Below, in pieces: positions 1-6,193 of a stretch of DNA of 6,193 bases. Position 1 is the first letter of the stretch; each line of letters begins with the position of its first letter. The notes under the pieces were generated by a model, which worked only from the letters and a program-made list of their open reading frames with translations, did not search any database and was not told the DNA's origin. Source of the stretch: Aquirhabdus sp. (lineage in GTDB: Bacteria > Pseudomonadota > Gammaproteobacteria > Pseudomonadales > Moraxellaceae); assembly GCA_030150595.1 (NCBI GenBank), contig JASLFQ010000002.1, positions 1-6,193 on the forward strand. The letters are read 5' to 3'. The translations under genes and the position numbers were made by a program.

Positions 1-381
1 CAACTTTTTCAACGGTAAATGCGAAACAGCCGTTCCAAAGCTTTTATCAAAACTCGCAATCTTGATGTAGCCCAAATCACCGCCACGATCTCGTGAATCA
101 GTATCAATACTCTCTTTTCTTGCGACAGCCATCAACTGAAAAAACTGCGGCTCAGAAGCATTCGCGATGATTTTTGCATAGGCAACTTCGGCAGACTGTT
201 GGTCTGCGTACATGCTATGAAAAACACGATATTTAATGTCTTGCGGAGAGCTACAAATCGGTTTTACGATCTCAATCGTATTGATTTGTTCAATATTATT
301 CTTTGGCTCAACACTTGGATGAGTCGTTGTACAACCTAGAACCAATAGTGATATAGACGTTAATAAAGCAACTCTTTTCAT
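1..381 (-). CDS. Parvulin-type peptidyl-prolyl isomerase lipoprotein, C-terminus cut by window edge
   Basis: Translating the minus strand from ATG at 381 gives 127 open codons to the window edge. Residues 1-17 (MKRVALLTSISLLVLGC) are a lipoprotein signal: positive start, hydrophobic core and lipobox V-L-G-C, with lipidation predicted on Cys17. Thr18 follows rather than Asp, which fits sorting to the outer membrane. After a polar linker, residues about 51-127 look like a parvulin (rotamase) domain. His55 may match the His of the family's first strand, and D98-R-G-G-D-L-G-Y105 with Phe111 and Phe115 matches the GGDLG...F...F signature. The active-site Cys of Pin1 appears to be Asp here, as in many bacterial parvulins. 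Inferred role: cis-trans isomerisation of prolyl bonds in envelope proteins. An AGGGA ribosome binding site lies 6 nt before the ATG. The acs terminator lies just upstream, so it probably has its own promoter, which I could not identify. The lipoprotein call is strong; the enzyme call is good but rests on half a signature. Confidence 0.8.
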   Translation of the reverse strand, partial: MKRVALLTSISLLVLGCTTTHPSVEPKNNIEQINTIEIVKPICSSPQDIKYRVFHSMYADQQSAEVAYAKIIANASEPQFFQLMAVARKESIDTDSRDRGGDLGYIKIASFDKSFGTAVSHLPLKKL

Positions 382-403
382 TTCCCATCCCTGAATGCAA
401 ACA

Positions 404-437
404 TAAAAAACAAAACAGCCAATCCGAAGATTGGCTG
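404..437 (-). terminator. Rho-independent terminator of acs, UUCG tetraloop
   Basis: A perfect 9-bp stem, CAGCCAATC pairing with GATTGGCTG (416-424 with 429-437), encloses a 4-base loop. Read on the minus strand the loop is TTCG closed by C and G, the very stable cUUCGg tetraloop. It is followed on that strand by TTTTGTTTTTT. It starts 35 bp after the acs stop codon and the T-run ends about 23 bp before the lipoprotein start, so it should end acs transcription and separate the two genes. Confidence 0.9.
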
Positions 438-472
438 CCTATATTACATCAAGCCATTAAGCGAAAAATAAC

Positions 473-2479
473 TTAGCTTTCTTGCAACTGCTGAATAATC
501 GCTGGATTTTCCAGAGTGGAAATATCCGAAGTGATCGCATCACCGCGCGCAATCGAACGCAGCAAACGGCGCATAATCTTACCGCTACGCGTCTTAGGCA
601 ATGCATCAGCAAAACGAATTTCCGCAGGGCGTGCAATCGCACCAATTTCTTTAGCGACGAACGCTTTCAGCACTTTAATCATTTCCACGGCATCATCGCC
701 AGTTGGACGTGCGCCTTTCAATGTCACAAAAGCCACAACCGCCTCACCTGTCAACGCATCAGGACGACCAACCACAGCCGCTTCAGCAACTAATGGACTT
801 GCGACCAATGCCGACTCAATTTCCATCGTGCCCAAGCGATGACCAGACACATTCAAAACGTCATCAATACGACCGAGAATCCAGAAGTAACCGTCTTCGT
901 CGCGCATCGCGCTGTCACCCGCGACATAGCGACCGCCAAATTCTTCTGGGAAATATGCCGTTTTAAAGCGTTCTGGATCGCGCCATAGAGTACGAACCAT
1001 TGATGGAAATGGACGTTCGATAACCAACGTACCTGATTCGCGCGCTGCAGCAGGCTGCATGGTTTCATCCACGATGCTGATCGACAAACCTGGTAGTGGT
1101 TGTGAACATGAACCTGGTTTTCCAGCAATCGCACCCGGAAGTGGCGTCAGCATGTGAGTACCAGTTTCAGTCTGCCACCAAGTATCCACGATTGGGCAAC
1201 GACCGCCGCCAACCACGTTGTAATACCAAATCCATGCTTCAGGATTGATTGGCTCGCCCACACTACCCAGCAAACGCAAGGATGACAAGTCATATTGCTT
1301 CGGTAAATCGCCGCCGAGTTTAATCAACGAACGAATCGCTGTCGGCGCGGTATAGAAAATAGAGACTTTGTGCTTTTCAATCATTTGCCAGAAACGTGAC
1401 GCATCTGGATAGGTTGGGATACCTTCAAAGATCACTTGCGTCGCACCAGCTGCCAATGGCGCGTATGCCACATAGCTGTGTCCAGTGATCCAGCCCACGT
1501 CCGCTGTACACCAGAACACGTCATTCGCTTTTGGATGTGTGCTATCCGTTCCGCTATCGCGTGTCGAATCGAAAGTCCACAGATAGCTTTGCAATGCGCC
1601 AAGCAGATAACCGCCTGTTGAATGCTGTACGCCTTTTGGTTTACCTGTTGAACCTGATGTGTACAAAATAAACAGCGGATGTTCCGCAGAAACCCACGCT
1701 GGCTGGCAATCGGCATCTTGTTTTGCTGTTAGGTCATGCCACCAAATGTCACGACCAACTTTCATGTTAGTGTCGGATTTATCACGTGCAAAAACCACAA
1801 CGTGTTCAATCAAACTACCTGTTTGCTCAAGCGCTTCATCAACGGTTTTTTTCAATTCGACGACTTTGCCGCCGCGATAACCAACGTTTGATGTGATGAC
1901 GACTTTCGCTTCTGCATCAATGATCCGCTCTGCAACGCTCTTTGATGAAAAACCGCCAAACACAACTGAGTGAATCGCACCCAGACGCGCACAGGCTTGC
2001 ATTGCAATCACTGCATTCGCAACCATTGGCATATAAATGACAACGCGATCACCCGCTGTGACACCAAGTGATTTCAGACCATTGGCCAGACGACAGACAC
2101 GCTCATACAGTTGTTGATAGCTAATATGTTCAACCGTACCATCATCCGCCTCTGCAATCAGTGCAGTTTTATTGGCATGTGTTGCTAAATGACGATCAAT
2201 ACAATTATACGAAACGTTCAGCGTACCATCGGCAAACCATTGAAAAAATGGCGCATTACTTTCATCTAAACCTTTGCTAAATGGCTTTTCCCATGTAAGC
2301 AAATCACGCGCACGTTTACACCAAAATGCATCTAGATCGAGTGCAGCTTCGCGATTCAGTTGAGCGAAAGTTTCAGCATTCACTTCGGTATTGGCTAAAA
2401 AATCAGGAACTGGGGGAAATGATCGTGTTTCATGTAACACAGAAGTATGACTGTCGGAATGAGTGCTATTGGATGTCAT
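473..2479 (-). CDS. acs: Acetyl-CoA synthetase (AMP-forming)
   Basis: Acs converts acetate, ATP and CoA to acetyl-CoA, AMP and pyrophosphate through an acetyl-adenylate; it is cytosolic and serves growth on or scavenging of acetate. The 668 residues span the whole family (E. coli Acs is 652). Seen in order: the N-terminal Acs region with DGTLN and DRHL; the phosphate loop [11 protein letters not shown] at 273-283; TWWQTETG at 433-440, whose Trp435 should line the acetate pocket; Asp522 and Arg537 for nucleotide binding; hinge Asp539 in [11 protein letters not shown]; and the C-terminal KTRSGK with Lys634, the residue that is reversibly acetylated in Salmonella (Lys609). The C-terminus, [11 protein letters not shown] then STLENPAI, recalls betaproteobacterial Acs. 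A polar insertion lies at residues about 305-319. ATG at 2479 was chosen because AAGGA sits 9 nt before it; an in-frame TTG at 2485 would have only 3 nt spacing. Terminators on both sides suggest a single-gene unit. Confidence 0.97.
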   Translation of the reverse strand: MTSNSTHSDSHTSVLHETRSFPPVPDFLANTEVNAETFAQLNREAALDLDAFWCKRARDLLTWEKPFSKGLDESNAPFFQWFADGTLNVSYNCIDRHLATHANKTALIAEADDGTVEHISYQQLYERVCRLANGLKSLGVTAGDRVVIYMPMVANAVIAMQACARLGAIHSVVFGGFSSKSVAERIIDAEAKVVITSNVGYRGGKVVELKKTVDEALEQTGSLIEHVVVFARDKSDTNMKVGRDIWWHDLTAKQDADCQPAWVSAEHPLFILYTSGSTGKPKGVQHSTGGYLLGALQSYLWTFDSTRDSGTDSTHPKANDVFWCTADVGWITGHSYVAYAPLAAGATQVIFEGIPTYPDASRFWQMIEKHKVSIFYTAPTAIRSLIKLGGDLPKQYDLSSLRLLGSVGEPINPEAWIWYYNVVGGGRCPIVDTWWQTETGTHMLTPLPGAIAGKPGSCSQPLPGLSISIVDETMQPAAARESGTLVIERPFPSMVRTLWRDPERFKTAYFPEEFGGRYVAGDSAMRDEDGYFWILGRIDDVLNVSGHRLGTMEIESALVASPLVAEAAVVGRPDALTGEAVVAFVTLKGARPTGDDAVEMIKVLKAFVAKEIGAIARPAEIRFADALPKTRSGKIMRRLLRSIARGDAITSDISTLENPAIIQQLQES

Positions 2480-2535
2480 CGTCAAGAATCCTTATCGCGT
2501 TTTGCGCGTTTCGATGGTTAAGCTAAATCTAACAT
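2480..2535 (-). promoter_or_regulatory. acs leader and ribosome binding site
   Basis: This is the only sequence between the upstream terminator and the acs ATG. A Shine-Dalgarno AAGGA occupies 2489-2493, 9 nt before the ATG, and decides the start. The leader also holds the direct repeat CGCGTTT (2496-2502 and 2505-2511), which can be read as a weak CGCG-N5-CGCG hairpin beside the ribosome binding site, and a loose inverted repeat GTTA-N9-TAAC (2517-2533). An acs promoter must lie here or overlap the terminator, but I see no convincing -35/-10 pair. TTGGCG (2551-2556) with TAGATT is the best and is weak. No CRP-like TGTGA-N6-TCACA is visible. Confidence 0.45.
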
Positions 2536-2563
2536 AAAAAAAGATGGTGCCGCCAAGCACCAT
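2536..2563 (-). terminator. Rho-independent terminator of the mdtBC operon
   Basis: A perfect 7-bp stem, ATGGTGC pairing with GCACCAT (2544-2550 with 2557-2563), encloses a 6-base loop. On the minus strand it is followed by C and seven T. It lies about 93 bp beyond the mdtC stop codon and 57 bp before the acs start, so it should end the efflux operon and isolate acs from it. Confidence 0.85.
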
Positions 2564-2590
2564 AATAATCTCAACAGAAGATAACAATAA

Positions 2591-2638
2591 CTGAAAATGC
2601 CAATGTTGCGTTAAATCTCATTGTCGTAATATTTTCAG
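2591..2638. repeat. Imperfect inverted repeat in the mdtC 3' untranslated region
   Basis: CTGAAAAT (2591-2598) is the exact reverse complement of ATTTTCAG (2631-2638). Nested within are CAATG (2601-2605) and CATTG (2619-2623). Together they could form a bulged stem-loop between the mdtC stop codon and the terminator. The outer arm is A/T-rich and there is no T-run, so it is not a second terminator. It could be a transcript-stabilising 3' structure or chance; I assign no function. Confidence 0.35.
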
Positions 2639-2656
2639 CCAATCGAAATGGTACTT

Positions 2657-5600
2657 TTAGACAACTTCAGCAGTTGAATCCGCCCGTCCGCGCAAACGCA
2701 ACATACTCCGACGAATAGAATCCATCCCAATAAAGACGATTGGTGTCGTGTAAAGCGTCAACAACTGACTCACGATCAAACCACCCACAATCGCAATACC
2801 GAGCGGTTGACGCATTTCTGCACCGTCGCCATGACCTAAAGCCAACGGAACAGCACCAAGCAACGCGGCCATAGTGGTCATCATAATCGGACGAAAACGC
2901 AATTGGCAGGCTTGATAAATCGCTTCACGCGCAGTCAAATTCTGGCTTCGCTGAGCCTGCAAAGCAAAATCAATCATCATGATCGCGTTTTTCTTCACAA
3001 TCCCAATCAGGAGCAACACCGCGATCAACGCAATAATACTGAACTCGGTATTAAACAACATCAATGCCAGCAGCGCACCGATACCTGCGGAAGGCAGCGT
3101 CGATAAAATCGTAATGGGGTGAATATAGCTTTCGTACAACACACCAAGCACGATATACATAGTCAATAATGCCATCAGAATCAAGAAAGGTTCTGAACTG
3201 AGTGAATCTTGGAATGCCTTAGCATTGCCTTGAAAACTGCCATGAATCGAGTTCGGCACACCGAGCTTCGCCATCGTATTATCAATTTCTGTCGTTGCAT
3301 CCGATAAGGATTTACCTGCAGGTAAATTAAATGAAATCGTCGTTGCGACAAACTGTCCTTGGTGATTAACGCCAAGTGAAGCAAATGTCGGGGCGTAGTG
3401 TGCAACCGCTGCCAACGGAATAAGCTTGCCTGATGATGAAATCAAGTAGATAGACTTAAGCGCTTCTGGACTTTGCCAATATTGCGGCGCAACTTCCATC
3501 ACCGCATGATACTGATTCAGTGGCATATAAATGGTCGATACCTGCCGCTGACCGAAGGCATCATTTAACGTGTCATCAAGTTGTTGCACTGTGAGACCTA
3601 AGCGAGCCAAATCGTTCCGATTGATCACCAAAGTCGTTTGTAAACCTTTGCTCTGTTGATCGGTATTCACATCAGTCAACACTGAGGATTTAGCCATTGC
3701 AGCGAGGATTTTAGGTGACCATTGGTTCAAAGTCGCCAAATCGTCGCCTTGCAAGGTATATTGATATTGCGCTTGGCTTGGACGCCCTCCAACGCGAATA
3801 TCCTGAACAGATTGCAAAAACAAGGTTGCACCTGGTTCACGCGCCAGTTTCTTGCGTAATCGGGCAATGACAGCATCTGCATTATCCGTGCGCTCTGAAA
3901 CAGGTTTAAGCGTAATAAACATGTTGCCGCTATTCACCTGACCACCACCTGTAAAACCTACCACCGTAGCCACTTCAGGATCTTTTTTAACAATTAACAT
4001 GAAGTCAGTCAGCTTTTGCCGCATTGCCTGAAAGGAAATGCTCTGGTCAGCCTGAATCTGCCCCATCAACATGCCTGTATCTTGTTGTGGAAAAAAACCT
4101 TTAGGGATGATGATATACAGGTATATATTCAACCCAATGGTAATCACCAACACCACCAACATCAGCCCCCAATGAAGTAATACCCAAGCCAGCGATTTGC
4201 GATAACCATCCAGCATGTCATTAAAGAATCGTTCACTCGCCTGAAAGAAACGCCCGCGAGTTGCTGGATCTACGACTGGACGCAACAGCCTTGAACACAT
4301 CATCGGCGTTAATGTTAGTGAAATCAGTAATGAAACCAAAATTGCCACCGAAAGCGTCACAGCAAATTCGCGAAATAATCGCCCAACAATCCCACCCATC
4401 ATCAGAATTGGGATAAACACTGCAATCAATGACAAACTCATCGAAATCACAGTAAACCCAACTTCGCGCGCACCTTGCAAGGAGGCATCCATGGGAGACA
4501 TGCCGTCTTCAATATGACGTGAAATATTCTCTAACACCACAATCGCGTCATCGACCACAAAACCTGTCGCAACAGTCAATGCCATGAGCGACAAATTATT
4601 CAGGCTAAAACCACAAAAATACATTATCGTGAATGTACCCAACAAAGACAGGGGCACAGCTACACTAGGGATGAGGGTCGCTCGTCCATTACGCAGAAAA
4701 AGAAACACGACCATGATGACCAAACCCACAGAGATCACCAGTGTTTCTTCAACACTCAAAAGCGACGCTCGAATGGTTGGTGTACGATCACTGGCAATAT
4801 CCACATTGATCGCAGCAGGAATCGATGCCTGCATGGTCGGCAGTAGCGCACGAACACGATCAACGGTATCAATGATATTGGCACCAGGTTGCCTAAAGAT
4901 AATGACGAGTACGGCTGGTTTACCTTCAGACATCCCCGCATTACGAATATTGACGACAGAATCGGTGACATTCGCAATATCGGATAAACGAACAGCATTA
5001 CCATTGTTATAACTGACAATGAGTGGCATGAATTCATTTGCAGTTTTTGCTTGGTCATTGGCATAAATTTGCCAATGCTTACAGCCTGCTTCAAGCATGC
5101 CTTTGGGTTGATTGGCATTTGCAGAACTCAGTACAGTACGAACTGTCTCAAGCGCGATGCCGTATTTACTGAGTGCCGTCGGATTCAGATCGATACGTAC
5201 ACCAGGCAATGAGCCACCACCCACAGAGACTTGCCCAACCCCAGCCACTTGCGAGATTTTCTGCGCTAAGATTGACGAGGCGGCATCATAGATTTGACCT
5301 TGGCTGAGCGTCTTGGACGTCAACGCCAAAATCATCACTGGTGAATCCGCTGGATTCACTTTCCGATACGTTGGATTACTCGGCATCGTCGGCAATATGC
5401 CACGTGCCGCATTAATCGCCGCTTGAACATCGCGAGCCGCGCCATCAATATCTCGACTTAAATCAAATTGAAGCGTCACACGTGTTGAACCGAGTGAACT
5501 GCTCGACGTCATTTCTGTGATGCCCGCAATACGCCCAAGCGAACGTTCAAGTGGCGTTGCAACTGTTGCCGCCATCGTCTCGGGCGATGCACCAGGCAGA

Positions 5601-5749
5601 GATGCCTGTACAGAAATCGTTGGAAAATCGACCTGTGGTAATGGCGAAACAGGTAATAAATTAAATGCAACAATTCCTGACAGCGCAATTCCAACACTCA
5701 GCAGCGTTGTAGCCACTGAGCGCTTGATAAAAATAGAGGAAAAACTCAT
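2657..5749 (-). CDS. mdtC: RND multidrug efflux permease, MdtC-type subunit
   Basis: This is a proton-driven inner-membrane exporter of the HAE1 RND family and the C subunit of an MdtBC pump. At 1030 residues it is complete (E. coli MdtC is 1025) and tracks the E. coli protein end to end: [13 protein letters not shown] near 31-43, [10 protein letters not shown] at 51-60, SSSSLGSTR at 82-90, [11 protein letters not shown] at 566-576 and [11 protein letters not shown] at 865-875. Membrane segments are visible at about 12-32, a cluster of six from 334 to 548, and five from 854 to 1005, with two large periplasmic porter regions between. Proton-relay residues are present: Asp400-Asp401 in TM4 and Lys920 in TM10, equivalent to AcrB Asp407/408 and Lys940. 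ATG at 5749 overlaps the mdtB TGA as ATGA, with AGGCGG 9 nt upstream, implying translational coupling. Published work on E. coli describes an MdtB2C heterotrimer in which the C subunit is the main substrate binder. Substrates cannot be read from this sequence; the Pseudomonas counterpart is called MuxC. Confidence 0.97.
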   Translation of the reverse strand: MSFSSIFIKRSVATTLLSVGIALSGIVAFNLLPVSPLPQVDFPTISVQASLPGASPETMAATVATPLERSLGRIAGITEMTSSSSLGSTRVTLQFDLSRDIDGAARDVQAAINAARGILPTMPSNPTYRKVNPADSPVMILALTSKTLSQGQIYDAASSILAQKISQVAGVGQVSVGGGSLPGVRIDLNPTALSKYGIALETVRTVLSSANANQPKGMLEAGCKHWQIYANDQAKTANEFMPLIVSYNNGNAVRLSDIANVTDSVVNIRNAGMSEGKPAVLVIIFRQPGANIIDTVDRVRALLPTMQASIPAAINVDIASDRTPTIRASLLSVEETLVISVGLVIMVVFLFLRNGRATLIPSVAVPLSLLGTFTIMYFCGFSLNNLSLMALTVATGFVVDDAIVVLENISRHIEDGMSPMDASLQGAREVGFTVISMSLSLIAVFIPILMMGGIVGRLFREFAVTLSVAILVSLLISLTLTPMMCSRLLRPVVDPATRGRFFQASERFFNDMLDGYRKSLAWVLLHWGLMLVVLVITIGLNIYLYIIIPKGFFPQQDTGMLMGQIQADQSISFQAMRQKLTDFMLIVKKDPEVATVVGFTGGGQVNSGNMFITLKPVSERTDNADAVIARLRKKLAREPGATLFLQSVQDIRVGGRPSQAQYQYTLQGDDLATLNQWSPKILAAMAKSSVLTDVNTDQQSKGLQTTLVINRNDLARLGLTVQQLDDTLNDAFGQRQVSTIYMPLNQYHAVMEVAPQYWQSPEALKSIYLISSSGKLIPLAAVAHYAPTFASLGVNHQGQFVATTISFNLPAGKSLSDATTEIDNTMAKLGVPNSIHGSFQGNAKAFQDSLSSEPFLILMALLTMYIVLGVLYESYIHPITILSTLPSAGIGALLALMLFNTEFSIIALIAVLLLIGIVKKNAIMMIDFALQAQRSQNLTAREAIYQACQLRFRPIMMTTMAALLGAVPLALGHGDGAEMRQPLGIAIVGGLIVSQLLTLYTTPIVFIGMDSIRRSMLRLRGRADSTAEVV

Positions 5750-6193
5750 GACGATGAACCGCCTGAATGTCCATCAGCTGGTTTGCCATATCGTCTTTCA
5801 CGCCATGCCACTACACGTAATCGTGCACGTTCAAAAGTCAGATAGATCACGGGTGTCGTGAATAGCGTGAGCACTTGGCTCACTAACAATCCACCTACCA
5901 TAGTAATACCAAGTGGGTGACGCAACTCAGAACCCACGCCCGTGCCCACCATCAGTGGTAATGCCCCGAGCAATGCTGCCATCGTAGTCATCAAGATCGG
6001 ACGAAAACGAAGTAAACACGCCTGATAAATTGCTTCACGCGGCGTCTTACCTTCGTTTCGCTCCGCCTCGACCGCAAAGTCAATCATCATAATCGCGTTT
6101 TTCTTCACAATACCGATGAGCAAGATAATCCCAATAATAGCAATCACGCTCAAATCAGCTCCACCCACGAGTAGCGCCAACAGTGCTCCAATC
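5746..6193 (-). CDS. mdtB: RND multidrug efflux permease, MdtB-type subunit, only the C-terminal 148 residues in window
   Basis: The reading frame enters from the right edge and ends at TGA (5746-5748). It shows the last membrane segments of an RND pump: the TM10 proton-relay segment [17 protein letters not shown], the conserved [14 protein letters not shown] loop, TM11 ([15 protein letters not shown]), then [10 protein letters not shown] and TM12 ending [11 protein letters not shown], followed by a short basic, Gly/Ser-rich cytoplasmic tail. These match E. coli MdtB (about 1040 aa) better than MdtC, for example [12 protein letters not shown] and LSTGVG-like [10 protein letters not shown]. 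It overlaps mdtC by 4 bp and is its partner in the mixed trimer. In E. coli the B subunit is reported to carry the main proton-translocating role. The true start lies outside the window; TTG at 6178-6180 is an internal Leu codon, since open codons for Ile-Gly-Ala-Leu precede it. Confidence 0.95.
   Translation of the reverse strand, partial: IGALLALLVGGADLSVIAIIGIILLIGIVKKNAIMMIDFAVEAERNEGKTPREAIYQACLLRFRPILMTTMAALLGALPLMVGTGVGSELRHPLGITMVGGLLVSQVLTLFTTPVIYLTFERARLRVVAWRERRYGKPADGHSGGSSS

Noticed and set aside
382..472. Promoter for the parvulin lipoprotein gene
   Set aside because: A TAATAT exists near the acs stop codon, but it would lie upstream of the terminator and has no well-spaced -35. 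No pair good enough to report.
516..842. 108-codon open frame on the plus strand
   Set aside because: It is antisense to the conserved C-terminal domain of acs, with no recognisable family and no upstream ribosome binding site that I find convincing.
2480..2485. TTG at 2485 as the acs start
   Set aside because: It is only 3 nt from AAGGA, too close for good initiation. ATG at 2479 has 9 nt spacing and is the stronger codon.
4584..5012. 142-codon open frame on the plus strand
   Set aside because: It lies wholly antisense to the strongly conserved mdtC gene, shows no recognisable domain and has low-complexity basic composition. It is a shadow of mdtC codon use.
5517..5861. 114-codon open frame on the plus strand
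   Set aside because: It is antisense across the mdtB/mdtC junction, where both real genes are conserved and overlap in a classic ATGA arrangement.
5746..6180. A separate small RND-like protein starting at TTG 6180
   Set aside because: The frame stays open to the window edge, with RND-typical residues before the TTG. It is the end of mdtB cut by the window.

Overview
The window holds four protein genes, all read on the minus strand, plus two clear intrinsic terminators. Base composition looks mid-40s % GC by eye. The proteins point to a Gram-negative proteobacterium: there is a two-subunit MdtB/MdtC-type RND exporter, an outer-membrane-type lipoprotein signal and an acetyl-CoA synthetase. From memory, the synthetase resembles betaproteobacterial Acs more than E. 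coli Acs, especially at its C-terminus. I cannot fix the genus. A moderate-GC betaproteobacterium or a member of Moraxellaceae would both fit.

Layout in the direction of transcription (right to left). The right edge cuts into an mdtB-like RND permease gene, of which only the last 148 codons are present. Its TGA overlaps the ATG of a complete mdtC-like gene (1030 aa) as ATGA, so the two are surely one operon and probably translationally coupled. A 177 bp gap follows, holding an imperfect inverted repeat, a minus-strand terminator and the acs leader. A complete acs gene (668 aa) ends 91 bp before the next start codon, and that gap holds a second terminator with a UUCG tetraloop. The left end of the window is the first 127 codons of a lipoprotein with a parvulin-type prolyl isomerase domain, cut off at base 1.

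Function. MdtB and MdtC form a mixed inner-membrane trimer that uses the proton gradient to drive drug or toxic-compound export. It needs a periplasmic adaptor and an outer-membrane channel, neither of which is in the window. Acs activates acetate to acetyl-CoA and is likely its own transcription unit. The lipoprotein probably helps fold or maintain envelope proteins. The terminators and spacing suggest three separate transcription units, with no obvious shared pathway.

No gene-free stretch exceeds 300 bases. I see no mobile element, CRISPR array, tRNA, rRNA or toxin-antitoxin pair, and nothing that looks like a new biological system. The points worth checking are modest: a polar insertion in Acs, the small parvulin lipoprotein, the mdtC-to-acs junction with no outer-membrane channel gene, and near-identical DNA patches shared by mdtB and mdtC.
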